DNA from: Rhodococcoides kroppenstedtii
GTDB lineage: Bacteria > Actinomycetota > Actinomycetes > Mycobacteriales > Mycobacteriaceae
Direction of reading: 5' to 3'
DNA: 64,000 nt
Assembly (NCBI RefSeq): GCF_900111805.1
Contig: NZ_FOJN01000008.1
Coordinates: 1-64,000 of the forward strand
Of this stretch, positions 8,169 to 17,473 are shown piece by piece. The notes beneath the pieces were generated by a model, which saw nothing but the letters and a program-made list of their open reading frames with translations, did no database searches and had not been told where the DNA came from. Within the stretch, counting starts at the first letter, position 1. Each line of letters begins with the position of its first letter. The translations under genes were made by a program, and so were the position numbers.

Positions 8169-9440
8169 TCAGGAACACGAATCGGATGCCCGCCCGACAC
8201 CGTCCACCGTATCCCGCAGCCAGGGGACCGCGGGCGAGGTGTCGGCAGTGGCGTCCGTCTGACCCACCCGCACCAACACCTCGATCCGGGAGCCGAGGCC
8301 ACAGGCGGCCCGGACGGCCGCGGCGGTCCACTCCGGCTGTGACGTGGCCTCGGTCGTGGCGTAGATCAGCAGCATCGGAGCGGTCGAGGCGAGGCGAGGG
8401 AGTGCACGCTCGCGCAGCCAGCCCCGCAGCCGCTCCGTCGCCTCCGAGGATCTCGGCACGGTGTCCGACGCCGGTAGCGACTGCGCCAACTCCGCCGCCC
8501 GGTCCGCATCTGGACCGACGCAGGCCGACAGCAGCTCGAGATTGCGGAACGTCTCGCCGCCGATGTAGTCCTCGACGTTCATCTCCGGGTGCGACGTGCG
8601 TTTGATGGACAGTACTTCCAGGACGTACTGATACCGCTGCGCCGCGGAGAGGGTCGACGTCGCCGCTGCCGCGGGCATCTCCGTCAGGTCCGGGGACGGC
8701 ACGAGGGACACCGACCCCGCCGGATCGAGCTCGGGCGCGTACTCGGCGGCCATCTCGTTGGACGCCCAGGACGCGGTGCCGCCGATCGAGGCGCCGTAGG
8801 CGGCCCACCGCGGCGCGGCATCGGGCGCGATGCGTCGTGCAGCTCGGACCGCGTCGATCATGTTGGCGCCGAGCGTGTCCGGGTCCGACATGGGGAACGC
8901 GCCCGGTGAGCCCAGACCCTGGTAGTCCGGGACGGCCACGACGTACCCGCTCAGGAGCAGACCGGCCACCTGGTCCGCGTGTCCGAGCAGATCCGGGAAG
9001 AGCGACGGTCCGCACTCGTTCCGGACACCCGTCTGGCTGTGGCCGTAGGCGATCACCGGCCACCCGCCCTCGGGTGGGGTGCCCGCCGGCACGAACACCG
9101 TGCCGCTCACGACCGTGGGAACTCGCGCGTCGGTAGGTCCGGTCGAGGAGCGATAGGTGATGGTCATGCCGCGGGCACCGGTGTCGAGAATCTGCCGCGC
9201 GGCCGTCGTCGTCTCCGTGGCGGTGACCACCGAACCGGCTCCGGTGTCGGTGAAATCGGGGCGCAGGACCGCGGTGGCCGAGTCGTCGACCGCCGCGCCG
9301 CCGCCGTCGGAGGGCGCACTGGTCGCCGTCGCGAAGCGCGTCGGCTCCGTGTAGTCGTCGGTGGGAGCGGGTGTGCAGGCACTCGCCACGAGAGCGATCG
9401 CCACGCCGACCGCACCCGCCATCGAGACCGTTCGCCGCAT
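8169..9440 (-). CDS. Secreted lipoprotein lipase (LIP family), copy 3
   Basis: A 423-residue LIP-family lipase with lipobox VASAC (Cys22) after a short charged N-terminus. The nucleophile elbow reads YGASIGG and the oxyanion-side block is VIAYGHSQTG. The expected late His region reads VGQTDATAD here, so the catalytic His is not at the position seen in the two paralogues (GHADVD, GHGDID); activity is therefore uncertain. The ATG at 9440 gives a clean signal peptide. A TTG at 9458 would overlap the stop of the preceding gene (TTGA) and cannot be excluded; neither start has a good ribosome site. Confidence 0.8.
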   Translation of the reverse strand: MRRTVSMAGAVGVAIALVASACTPAPTDDYTEPTRFATATSAPSDGGGAAVDDSATAVLRPDFTDTGAGSVVTATETTTAARQILDTGARGMTITYRSSTGPTDARVPTVVSGTVFVPAGTPPEGGWPVIAYGHSQTGVRNECGPSLFPDLLGHADQVAGLLLSGYVVAVPDYQGLGSPGAFPMSDPDTLGANMIDAVRAARRIAPDAAPRWAAYGASIGGTASWASNEMAAEYAPELDPAGSVSLVPSPDLTEMPAAAATSTLSAAQRYQYVLEVLSIKRTSHPEMNVEDYIGGETFRNLELLSACVGPDADRAAELAQSLPASDTVPRSSEATERLRGWLRERALPRLASTAPMLLIYATTEATSQPEWTAAAVRAACGLGSRIEVLVRVGQTDATADTSPAVPWLRDTVDGVGRASDSCS

Positions 9441-9454
9441 CGCGCCGGTCTGCG

Positions 9455-10777
9455 TCAACGGAGGAGTCGGCGACGGCGCGCGCTGGTCGCGACCGCGCCG
9501 ATCACTCGTCCGCGGGCCAGGGTGATCTTCGAGACCGTGTCGCGCAGTTCCGGCGCGGACGTCGACCCCCGGCGGGCGACGAGCACGGCGCCGTCGGCCA
9601 GTGCGGCCAGGACGGCGCTGTCGGAGGAGGTGCTCACCGCGGGCCCGTCCACGACGACGATGTCGAAGTCGCCGTGCAGTTGCTTGATCAGGTCGGCCAT
9701 GCGGGTGCCGCCGATCAGTCCGCTGCTCGACGCGTCCGCTGCTCCCGTGCCCACGATGCTCAGATTGTCGACGGCCGTCGGAACCACCACGGCATCGAGA
9801 TCCTCGTTACCGCGGAGGAAGTCGACCAGTCCCGGTCCGGCTTCCGCGCCGAACGCCGCGGCCACCGAGCCTCGACCGAAGTCGGCGTCGAGAAGCACGA
9901 CGGACCGCCCGGTCTCCGCGACGGCGACCGACAGCCCGACGGCGACGGTGGTCGCGCCGGCACCGACACGCGGACCGGTGACGACCACCGTCCGGAGCGA
10001 TCCGTCGTGATCCATGGCGAGCAGATTGGTGCGGATCTCCCGGAACGGCTCCGTGACGACGGGCGTCGGCGCGGCGTCGACCGACCCTGTCTCGTCCCGT
10101 GTGCCCTCGGCGGGAGGAATCGATCCGAGCACCGGACCGCCCACTGCCGCGGCGATGTCGTCGGCGGTGCGGACCGAGCGGTCCAGCTTCCACCGGACGA
10201 CGGCGGCCACGAGTCCCAGGATCAGACCGCCGACGAGGCCGAGTCCCAGGTTCCGGACCCAGGACGGACTGCTCGGCGACGTGGGCAGGTCGGCCAGGTC
10301 GACGATGGTCGCCGACGCGGCCGGCACTCCGCCGCGCGCCGAGGTCTCGAGCTCCTGGACCAGCGAGCTGGTCTGCGAAGCAACGACATTCGCCAGGTCA
10401 CGAGCGAGCCCCGGGTTGGTATCGGTCACGGTGATGTCGAGGAGAACCGAATCGGGGACCGGCTCGGCGCTGACTCGGGACATGACGTCCTCGGCGCTGG
10501 CTCGCAGACCCAACTCGTCGACCGCCCGCTGCGCCACCTGCTTCCCGGTGGCGAGGCCCGCATAGGAGGTGACGCGGTTGGTGGAGAAGAGATTGCCCTG
10601 GTACGCCTCGCTGACCGACGCGCCGCCGGTGGTGGTGGTGAACAACCGGGTGGTGGCGACGTACTTCGGTGTCATCAGTGCGGACACCCCTGCGGCCACA
10701 CCGAGCGCGAGAACGACGCACGCCACGATGATCACCCACTGTGCGCGCCACGCCGCGAGATAGTCGCGAATGTCCAC
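9455..10777 (-). CDS. Wzz/BY-kinase-like chain-length protein with degenerate P-loop
   Basis: A 440-residue protein with the layout of actinobacterial polysaccharide co-polymerases. A Wzz domain runs from the first transmembrane segment (residues 15-35) to a second near residue 175. A cytoplasmic P-loop-like domain follows. Its Walker A reads GPRVGAGATT, so the invariant Lys is Ala, while the Walker A'-like VVLLDADF is kept. The C-terminus is Arg-rich (ARRRRLLR) and lacks the Tyr cluster of active BY-kinases. It therefore probably sets chain length without kinase activity (inference). The GTG at 10777 has an AGGGG site. It is divergent from the Wzx/Wzy operon and probably works with it. Confidence 0.85.
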   Translation of the reverse strand: MDIRDYLAAWRAQWVIIVACVVLALGVAAGVSALMTPKYVATTRLFTTTTGGASVSEAYQGNLFSTNRVTSYAGLATGKQVAQRAVDELGLRASAEDVMSRVSAEPVPDSVLLDITVTDTNPGLARDLANVVASQTSSLVQELETSARGGVPAASATIVDLADLPTSPSSPSWVRNLGLGLVGGLILGLVAAVVRWKLDRSVRTADDIAAAVGGPVLGSIPPAEGTRDETGSVDAAPTPVVTEPFREIRTNLLAMDHDGSLRTVVVTGPRVGAGATTVAVGLSVAVAETGRSVVLLDADFGRGSVAAAFGAEAGPGLVDFLRGNEDLDAVVVPTAVDNLSIVGTGAADASSSGLIGGTRMADLIKQLHGDFDIVVVDGPAVSTSSDSAVLAALADGAVLVARRGSTSAPELRDTVSKITLARGRVIGAVATSARRRRLLR

Positions 10778-11105
10778 GGATGTGCCCCTGTCGCATGGTG
10801 GCGAGAAATGGTCGAGACCGACTCGGCGCAATACTAAGCAGACTCGGTCCGATGCCGCACGACGGAACGACGCCGGTCGCTTACGGTCGGCACCGGACAC
10901 CGCATTGTGTAACGATGTTCCCGCCTGACGACGAGGTGTGGGCAGCGCTCGGCCCGGCCCGTACCGGACGGTGCCTTCTGCGCGGCAGGCCGATTCGAGG
11001 AAACGAGGTCGAAAACCGACTTCGATCCTGCTTCGAGCGCATAACAGGGGCTCTTTCCGAAATCGATTCCATGCGGTGCGAGCAATGACAGAAAGGCGGG
11101 TCGGC
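10778..11105. promoter_or_regulatory. Divergent intergenic region between the chain-length gene and the Wzx/Wzy operon
   Basis: No gene is supported in these 328 bases. On the - strand TAGTAT (10831-10836 on the + strand as ATACTA) is a good -10 candidate for the chain-length/lipase genes. It sits between two copies of GACTCGG at 10820-10826 and 10841-10847, a direct repeat with a 21-base period. This is the spacing expected for a factor binding one face of the helix. An in-frame ATG at 11085 lies within the region and could extend the dehydratase. Confidence 0.4.
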
Positions 11106-12101
11106 GTGAAACGCGCACTGATCACCGGAGTGACCGGACAGGACGGTATGTATCTGTCCGAATTGTTGCACGGCAAGGGTTACGAGGTGTTCGGTTTGGT
11201 TGCCGGACAGAACAACCCGAAAGCCGAGTTGCTGGCGAAGAGTCACCCGTACGTCCGCATCGTCAGTGGCAACCTGCTGGACCTGGTGAGCTTGATCCGC
11301 GCCGTCGCGGACTCCGAGCCGGACGAGGTGTACAACCTGGGCGCGGTCTCCTTCGTGGCGTACTCCTGGCAGAACGCCCGCCTGACCAGCGATGTCACCG
11401 GGGGCGGGGTGCTGAACATCCTCGAGGCGGTGCGGTTCTATCAGGACAGCTCGGGCAAGGCCGTCCGCTTCTATCAGGCGTCGAGCTCGGAGATGTTCGG
11501 CAAGGTGCAGGACGTTCCACAGCGCGAATCCACCCTGCTGTGGCCGAGGTCGCCGTACGGAGTGGCCAAGGTCTTCGGCCACTACATGACCATCAATTAC
11601 CGCGAGTCCTACGGCATGCATGCCAGCTCGGGGGTGCTGTTCAATCACGAATCGCCCCGGCGCGGACCGGAGTTCGTCACACGCAAGGTGTCCCAGGCGG
11701 TGGCCAGGATCACACTCGGACTGCAGGCCGGGATCGCCCTGGGCAACCTGGACGCCAAGCGGGACTGGGGCTTCGCCGGGGACTACGTCGAGGCGATGTG
11801 GCTCATGCTCCAGCAGGACGAGGCGGACGACTACGTGATCTCCACCGGGGAGACACACTCCATCCGCGAGCTGTTGACCATCGCGTTCGACGAGGTCGGC
11901 ATCACCGACTGGGAGCCGCTGGTGACCATCGATCCCCGCTTCATGCGCCCGGCCGAGGTGGACCTGCTCATCGGCGATTCCACCAAGGCGCGCGAGAAGC
12001 TCGGTTGGAAGCCTCGCGTCGAGTTCGACGAGCTGGTGCGCATGATGGTACGCAGCGACCTGGAGTTGCAGGCCGCCGCAGGCAGCGAGCGTTCCTCGTG
12101 A
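11106..12101 (+). CDS. gmd: GDP-mannose 4,6-dehydratase (second copy)
   Basis: A 331-residue SDR enzyme starting [21 protein letters not shown]. It shows YNLGAVSFV, the active-site QASSSEMFG, the Tyr/Lys pair SPYGVAKV and [15 protein letters not shown], all typical of GDP-mannose 4,6-dehydratase. The GTG at 11106 is preferred because it yields the canonical N-terminus behind an AAAGGCGGG stretch; an in-frame ATG at 11085 would add seven residues. It heads the rightward operon, and its TGA overlaps the GTG of the acetyltransferase. With the copy at 2.5 kb it gives the locus two independent sources of GDP-4-keto-6-deoxymannose. Confidence 0.92.
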   Translation: MKRALITGVTGQDGMYLSELLHGKGYEVFGLVAGQNNPKAELLAKSHPYVRIVSGNLLDLVSLIRAVADSEPDEVYNLGAVSFVAYSWQNARLTSDVTGGGVLNILEAVRFYQDSSGKAVRFYQASSSEMFGKVQDVPQRESTLLWPRSPYGVAKVFGHYMTINYRESYGMHASSGVLFNHESPRRGPEFVTRKVSQAVARITLGLQAGIALGNLDAKRDWGFAGDYVEAMWLMLQQDEADDYVISTGETHSIRELLTIAFDEVGITDWEPLVTIDPRFMRPAEVDLLIGDSTKAREKLGWKPRVEFDELVRMMVRSDLELQAAAGSERSS

Positions 12102-12643
12102 GCGAGCTGTACGTCAGCTCGCGCAAGGAGCAGTTCGGGGAGCGGATGTTCAACTTCCTGATCACGAACATTCCCTCCCACACCATCCGGCAGTGGTGGT
12201 TGAGGTATTTCGGCGCCACCCTGGGCACGGGATCGTCGATCATGATGGGCTCCACCGTGTTCGGACTCCACCGGCTCCGCATCGGGAACAACGTGTCCAT
12301 CGGGTTCTCGGTTCTCCTCGACGCTCGGGGCGGCATCACCATCGACGACGACGTGGTGATCGCCTCGGACGTGCAGATCATCACCGCCCAGCACACCGTC
12401 GACAGCGACGATTTCCACGTCACCCTCGGGCCCGTCCACATCCAGCATCACGCGTGGGTGGCCAGCCGGGCGATGGTGCTCCAGAACGTGACCATCGGCG
12501 TCGGTGCGGTGGTGGGTGCGGCCTCGCTGGTGCGCACCGACGTCGGCGAGCTCGAGATCGCCGCGGGCATCCCCGCGAAGGCCCGTGGCACCCGCAAGTC
12601 GACGCTCGACTACCACCCGACCTTCCGACCGTTACTCTACTGA
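12098..12643 (+). CDS. Left-handed beta-helix O-acetyltransferase, second copy
   Basis: A 181-residue hexapeptide acyltransferase, closely related to the protein at 4934-5554 but without its Pro-rich leader. The shared blocks are [37 protein letters not shown] and the identical C-terminus [15 protein letters not shown]. The GTG start overlaps the dehydratase stop by four bases (GTGA). The likely role is acetyl-CoA-dependent O-acetylation of a repeat-unit sugar. Finding the same dehydratase-plus-acetyltransferase pairing at both sub-loci suggests duplication followed by divergence. Confidence 0.88.
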   Translation: MSELYVSSRKEQFGERMFNFLITNIPSHTIRQWWLRYFGATLGTGSSIMMGSTVFGLHRLRIGNNVSIGFSVLLDARGGITIDDDVVIASDVQIITAQHTVDSDDFHVTLGPVHIQHHAWVASRAMVLQNVTIGVGAVVGAASLVRTDVGELEIAAGIPAKARGTRKSTLDYHPTFRPLLY

Positions 12644-12678
12644 CCACTGCACAGACCCGTCTCGGGAAGAGGAACGAC

Positions 12679-13758
12679 GTGCCCGACCTCGCGAACACCA
12701 GCCTCGTCTATGTGGCCCCCGCCGCCGGCAAGAGCGGCGTGGGCGATTACGCCGACGACTTCCTCGCCGCCGTGGCGCCGCGGTTCCGGGAAGTGATCGA
12801 CTACCGAATCGACACCGAGGGTGCGGAATCTGCGGCCGACGTCGTCCGCCACGTCCGTGCCGTGCGAGCGCTGGCCAAGAAGAAGAGCGCCGAAGGTCCG
12901 ACCATCGTCCATTTCGAGCAGAGCGGCGGATCGCTGTCGGTGTTCTGGGCGTCCCTGCTGCCGCGCGATATTCCGGTCACCGCCACGGTCCACGATCCGC
13001 CGTTCCAGGTGTGGTGGCCGTTCAAGACGCGCTTCGTCGGTCAGCATCGCCTGGTCCATCACGCGATCCATTACCCGTTCAAGATGCTGACCAGACGGTT
13101 CCAGCGCCGGGTCATCGCCGGGCGCACCGTCTTCACGCTGACCGGCATCGGCGCCGAGGTGCTCGGGCAGAAGGCGCCCGAGAGCAACCCCGTGGCGTCG
13201 CGCATCTTCGTCCCGGCCCGCCGCGACCTGAAGCCGCTGTCCTCCCGGCCGGTGGCCGTCGGACTGTTCGGACACGTGTACCGCGGCAAGGGGTTCGATC
13301 TGCTCGGCGCCCTGCGGGAGCGCATCGATCCCGACGTCGGCATCATCGCCGCCGGCCGGGGAACCGCCGCCTTGCCGCCGGTCGACGGAGTCACCCTGCT
13401 CGGGGAGGTGAACGGTCCGGACGAGGACGACTTCTTCGAATCCATTCGGCTGCTGCTGGTTCCGTACTCCAAGCACAGCCAGTACGGGAAGGCCTACCCC
13501 GCGTCGAGTGCGGTCACCCGCTCCTACGCGTACGGCACGCCCATCGTCTGCATCATGGACGGCGCGCTGGGCGAGGCCGTGGACGAGGGCGGCGCGTACG
13601 GCGTGGAGCGCGTCGAGCAGATCGCGGAGGCGGTCAACAGCATCGTGCGGGACGACGTGCAGCTCGAGAAGCTCGGTGACCAGGTGGCCGTGCTCCGCGT
13701 CGAGCACGATCTGGACCACTGCGTCGTCCCGTTCCTCGAGGCCTGGGAACGCTCGTGA
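12679..13758 (+). CDS. GT-B glycosyltransferase
   Basis: A 359-residue transferase. The N-terminal domain starts LVYVAPAAGKSGVGDYADDF, and the donor domain begins VAVGLFGHVYRGKGFDLL near residue 195. A LLLVPYSKHSQYGKAYPASSAVTRSYAYGTPIV block takes the place of the usual acidic site. It is distant from classical GT4 enzymes, so the sugar is unknown. The GTG at 12679 follows an excellent GAAGAGGAAC site. The gene overlaps the flippase gene by four bases (GTGA), so the two are translated together. Confidence 0.78.
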   Translation: MPDLANTSLVYVAPAAGKSGVGDYADDFLAAVAPRFREVIDYRIDTEGAESAADVVRHVRAVRALAKKKSAEGPTIVHFEQSGGSLSVFWASLLPRDIPVTATVHDPPFQVWWPFKTRFVGQHRLVHHAIHYPFKMLTRRFQRRVIAGRTVFTLTGIGAEVLGQKAPESNPVASRIFVPARRDLKPLSSRPVAVGLFGHVYRGKGFDLLGALRERIDPDVGIIAAGRGTAALPPVDGVTLLGEVNGPDEDDFFESIRLLLVPYSKHSQYGKAYPASSAVTRSYAYGTPIVCIMDGALGEAVDEGGAYGVERVEQIAEAVNSIVRDDVQLEKLGDQVAVLRVEHDLDHCVVPFLEAWERS

Positions 13759-14924
13759 GAGTGGTCGACAGCCACCTGCTGCGGGCGGGGTTGGCCTCGT
13801 TCTGGAGCTACAGCGGGCGTGTGTTCGGGCTCGGGTGGACGTTCGCCCTCATTCACGTTCTCGGCATCGGGTCCTACGGTCAGTACGCCGTCGCGGTGGC
13901 CGCCGCTGCGATCCTCAACGCCGGTATCGACAATGCCTTCTTCGTCCGGTCCCTCCGCCTCGACGAGGCCCGCTACGAGCGGGAGCGCTGTGCCCGTGTG
14001 CTGTTCGGCATCGCGGTGGCCGCCGTCGGCGTGCTCTGCTACCTGCAGTGGTTCGTCGCGGGGTTCGCCGTCGTCGTGGCCGCCGGCGAGTTGCTGTTCA
14101 ACACCTACAAGTCTCGCTTCCTGCGTGCGGGCCGACCCGACGTCACCATGCGTTTCGACGCCGTCCGCCAACTCACCAGCATCGCGCTGGGAGCGTCGTA
14201 CCTCTACCTCGCCGCGGACCCGACGGTGGCGGTCGCGGGCGCTCTCTACCTGCTTCCGTACCTCGTGATCGTCGTCCTGTGCCTCGGCTACGTCCCGGGC
14301 CGCTCGCCGGCATTCCCCGGTGGCGGAAAGGAATTCGGCCTGCTGTCGGCCGAGGCGTTCGTCGGCGGTGTGTACACGCAGGGTGACGTCCTGATCATCG
14401 GGTGGATCGCCGGGTCCGACGTCGCGGGGTACTACTCGGTGGCCCTGGTCACCGCCATCGCCATCTCGATGATCGGCCAGAATTTCGCGAACACTTACAT
14501 CGAGAAGATTCGCGACGCCGACGGGCACCTGTCGAGCGCACCGTCCCGTGGCGGAATCGCCCGCGTCGGTCTGATCACCGGCGCGTCGATGGCCGCCGTC
14601 GGTGTCGGCGTCCTGGTGTGGGGCGGTGCCGACGAGACGGGATGGATCGCCGTGATCCTGTCGGTGTTCGTCTTCGCGCGCTCGGTCGACCACTCCTTCA
14701 TCGTCGTCCTGTTCGTCCAGAAGCGGGACGCTCTGCGCGTGCGGGCCACCCTGGGGGTCGCGGCGGTGAAGCTGGCCGTCCTGCCCGTGACGGTGGCGTC
14801 CCTGGGCGGCGTCGGCGCCGCCGTCGTCTGTGCTGCCTGCGAACTGCTCCTCCTCGCCGTCTACTACCGCGCCGTCTACCACTCCCCGGTGGCGGCACCT
14901 CTCGACCGGGAAGTGGTGACCTAG
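13755..14924 (+). CDS. Wzx-like polysaccharide flippase
   Basis: A 389-residue membrane protein with about ten to twelve hydrophobic segments and a MOP-superfamily start (SFWSYSGRVFGLGWTFAL). The GDVLIIGWIAGSDVAGYYSVAL block near residue 215 is typical of O-antigen and EPS flippases. It would turn undecaprenyl-linked repeat units over to the outer membrane face. It is somewhat shorter than the 410-480 residues usual for Wzx. It sits between two glycosyltransferases and upstream of the polymerase, the expected order. A second flippase gene is at 55.4 kb. Confidence 0.82.
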   Translation: MRVVDSHLLRAGLASFWSYSGRVFGLGWTFALIHVLGIGSYGQYAVAVAAAAILNAGIDNAFFVRSLRLDEARYERERCARVLFGIAVAAVGVLCYLQWFVAGFAVVVAAGELLFNTYKSRFLRAGRPDVTMRFDAVRQLTSIALGASYLYLAADPTVAVAGALYLLPYLVIVVLCLGYVPGRSPAFPGGGKEFGLLSAEAFVGGVYTQGDVLIIGWIAGSDVAGYYSVALVTAIAISMIGQNFANTYIEKIRDADGHLSSAPSRGGIARVGLITGASMAAVGVGVLVWGGADETGWIAVILSVFVFARSVDHSFIVVLFVQKRDALRVRATLGVAAVKLAVLPVTVASLGGVGAAVVCAACELLLLAVYYRAVYHSPVAAPLDREVVT

Positions 14925-16037
14925 GTGAAGGCGACCTTTCTGTTGCCCAAGGACCCCAGTGTCGAATCGACGGGCGACCTGACGATGGCCACGCTGGTGA
15001 TGACGCTGGCGGCGGAGAAGTGGGACGTGCAGGTCGTCTGCCTGTCCTCCGACCCCGGGTCCTCCCGCGACGGATACACCCGCGTCCCGAAGACGATGCC
15101 GCCCGCTCCGGCGCTGCTGCGCGACAGCCTACGTAGCGGGCGATCACTGGTGCACTCGCGCTTCGTCTCTCGCGAGCTTATCGACGCGATCGACGCCACC
15201 GAGACGGACATCTTCGTCGCCGACCACAGCTACATGGCCGAGGCGTTCCTGCAGTCGTCCCACGCGCACGACCGACGGGACGGCGAGTCGGTCCTCGCGG
15301 TCAGCACGGTCGTGTCCGAGTCGCTGGTGTGGCGGGCGACCCGCGGAATTCTCGGCAAGCTGGACGGCCGTCGCATCGTCCGTGACGAGCTCCGCGTGGC
15401 GCGCCACGCCTACAGTGTCGGCACGTACGACGCCGAGGAGGCCGAGTTCTACAGCCATCACGGCATTCCGCGCGCCCACTGGCTGGACCTGACGCTGCCC
15501 CCCAAGAAGCAGGTGGATCTGGGCAATTCGCGTTCGCGTCTGGTGTTTCTCGGCGACCGCAAGTGGCCACCGAATCAGCAAGCGTACGAACGTCTTCTGC
15601 GGCTGTGGCCGGACATCGCCCGCGGCATCCCCGGAGCGGAGCTCCGCATCGTCGGATCGCCCGATCCGACCAGGACCGTGGCGCCCGTCGACGGCGTCGA
15701 GGACCTGGGCTTCGTCGACGACCTGGACGAGTTCCTGTCGAGCTGCCGCGCCATGATCGCCCCCATCGTCACCGGGGGCGGTGTGCGGGTGAAGATTCTC
15801 GACGCGGCCAGTCGCGGCATGCCCATCGTCGGCACCACCGCGGCCATCGGGTCACTGGGGTCGGTGCTGGGCATCGACGGGATCGACGACCCGGCTGCCT
15901 TCGTCGCCGAATGCCGTCGGTACCTGCTCGACCGGGACGCCGCGGTGGCCGAGGGCGAGCGCCTGCACGGTCGCAACGCGGAGCGGTGGAACACCGGCGC
16001 CCCGCATCGCACCGTCCACGAGTGGCTGGCACCGTGA
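14925..16037 (+). CDS. GT4-like glycosyltransferase
   Basis: A 370-residue GT-B enzyme beginning MKATFLLPKDPSVESTGDLTMATLV. The donor domain starts LVFLGDRKWPPNQQAYERLL near residue 205, as in Gtf/GT4 enzymes that use the GxxxxxPN turn. The binding-site region reads APIVTGGGVRVKILDAASRGMPIVGT. The GTG start directly abuts the TAG of the flippase gene, and its stop overlaps the polymerase start (GTGA). It should extend the repeat unit on the cytoplasmic side; donor unknown. Confidence 0.83.
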   Translation: MKATFLLPKDPSVESTGDLTMATLVMTLAAEKWDVQVVCLSSDPGSSRDGYTRVPKTMPPAPALLRDSLRSGRSLVHSRFVSRELIDAIDATETDIFVADHSYMAEAFLQSSHAHDRRDGESVLAVSTVVSESLVWRATRGILGKLDGRRIVRDELRVARHAYSVGTYDAEEAEFYSHHGIPRAHWLDLTLPPKKQVDLGNSRSRLVFLGDRKWPPNQQAYERLLRLWPDIARGIPGAELRIVGSPDPTRTVAPVDGVEDLGFVDDLDEFLSSCRAMIAPIVTGGGVRVKILDAASRGMPIVGTTAAIGSLGSVLGIDGIDDPAAFVAECRRYLLDRDAAVAEGERLHGRNAERWNTGAPHRTVHEWLAP

Positions 16038-17473
16038 CCACCCGCACCGACCGGCCCGTCTCCGGCTCCGTCGCCGCCGGCGTGCTCGCGGCGCTCGGGG
16101 CGGTCCTGGTCGGCGCCCTCGCCGGCGGTGACGCCGGCCCGTCCCAGCTGCTGGCCGTCGCCGTGACCGCGATGGTGGCCGGTATCGCGGTCACGCTGTC
16201 CTCGCCCGTGGTGGTCTACGCGGCCCTCGCCTTCGTGCTCGGTGCCATTCCGTTCGCCGTGATACCCGGTGTGGGACCGGCGATTCTGGTCCTGAGCCTG
16301 GCGGTCTGGGCCGGCGTCCTCACGCACCCCCTGGCGCACCTCCGCACGCACGCGCTGGAAGTATCGGTGGCACTGCTGATCCTGGTCTCGCTGGCCTCCG
16401 TGACGATGAGCGCCGCCGGGGCGGTGCACGTCGCCGAATTCGTCAAGTGGGTGATCGCCACCTCGCTGCTGTTCCCGCTGATGCGGTTGAGCCGCCGCGA
16501 CCTTCGAGTCGTGGGTCTCACCTACGCGGTGGGTGCCGCTGTGGGCGGCGGGTTCTCGTTCTTCCTCTTCCTGTTCGACCGGTCCGGCACCATGATCGGC
16601 CTGCTCTCGCCCATCGGGTACGGAGTCGCGGGCACCATCGGCACCACCCTGCGCTTCTTCGAGGCCGGCGACACCTCGATCGTCCGGCTCACCGGAACCT
16701 ACGTCGACCCCAACGCGGCGGGCCTGTTCCTCTTCCTCGGTCTGATGCTCGCGCTGGCACTCATGCGGGGGTGGGTGCGCCTGATCGCGGCGTCCGTGAT
16801 CGCGGTGGCGCTGCTGGTGAGCCTGTCGCGCTCGGCCATCTTCTCGGTGCTCGTCGCCGTCGTCGTCTTCCTGATCTTCCAGAAGCTCTCCACCACGGCC
16901 CGTTTCGGCGTTCTCCTCGCCGGGGCCCTCGCGGTGGCCGGCGCCTTCGCGGTGCCCGCGGTCAACGCCCGCATCGTCAACTCCTTCGACTCGTCCGATC
17001 GGGGCACCAGTGACCGCGCGGACGCCCTGGCGAACTTCCTGCCCTCCATGCAGGGCAACTGGTGGTTCGGACGAGGCTGGGGAGCGAAGGAGTTCATCGA
17101 CGAGGTGGCCGGATACGAGGTCAACTACGTGGCCAACACCCCGTTGCTCACGATCTACCGAGGCGGCCTCGTCGTGGGCATCGTGTTCCTCGTCCTGCTC
17201 GGCATCGGCGTCGTCACGGCGTATCGCAGCATGCGCACGTCCTCGTGGGAGGCGGGCGTGGTCGGTGCCGGGTTCATCGGATTCACCCTCGTGGCACTGC
17301 AATTGGATTTCCCGGTGGTGACCAACGCTGCGGCGACGATGATGTTCGCCATCATGCTCGCGGTCCTCGCCCGCTACCCCGATCTCACCGAGCGCGCCGA
17401 CGACGTCGTTCTCGATCGTCCCGTCCCCGCCGGGGCCGTGCATCACCGAACGCCGGAGGTCACCCATGGATGA
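16034..17473 (+). CDS. Wzy-like O-antigen/EPS polymerase
   Basis: A 479-residue integral membrane protein with about eleven to twelve hydrophobic segments. A large external loop lies between the late segments (SFDSSDRGTSDRADALANFLPSMQGNWWFGRGWG). This is the Wzy_C/O-antigen-ligase pattern, including RLTGTYVDPNAAG before it and a Gly-rich GRGWG after. The predicted role is polymerising flipped repeat units outside. The GTG overlaps the glycosyltransferase stop. A second candidate polymerase at 53.0 kb belongs to the other locus. Confidence 0.83.
   Translation: MTTRTDRPVSGSVAAGVLAALGAVLVGALAGGDAGPSQLLAVAVTAMVAGIAVTLSSPVVVYAALAFVLGAIPFAVIPGVGPAILVLSLAVWAGVLTHPLAHLRTHALEVSVALLILVSLASVTMSAAGAVHVAEFVKWVIATSLLFPLMRLSRRDLRVVGLTYAVGAAVGGGFSFFLFLFDRSGTMIGLLSPIGYGVAGTIGTTLRFFEAGDTSIVRLTGTYVDPNAAGLFLFLGLMLALALMRGWVRLIAASVIAVALLVSLSRSAIFSVLVAVVVFLIFQKLSTTARFGVLLAGALAVAGAFAVPAVNARIVNSFDSSDRGTSDRADALANFLPSMQGNWWFGRGWGAKEFIDEVAGYEVNYVANTPLLTIYRGGLVVGIVFLVLLGIGVVTAYRSMRTSSWEAGVVGAGFIGFTLVALQLDFPVVTNAAATMMFAIMLAVLARYPDLTERADDVVLDRPVPAGAVHHRTPEVTHG

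Noticed and set aside
6829-9063. An extended 744-residue form of the second lipase.
   Set aside because: The extra 311 residues are Arg-rich shadow sequence of the third lipase; a GTG with a good ribosome site at 8130 starts a proper signal peptide.
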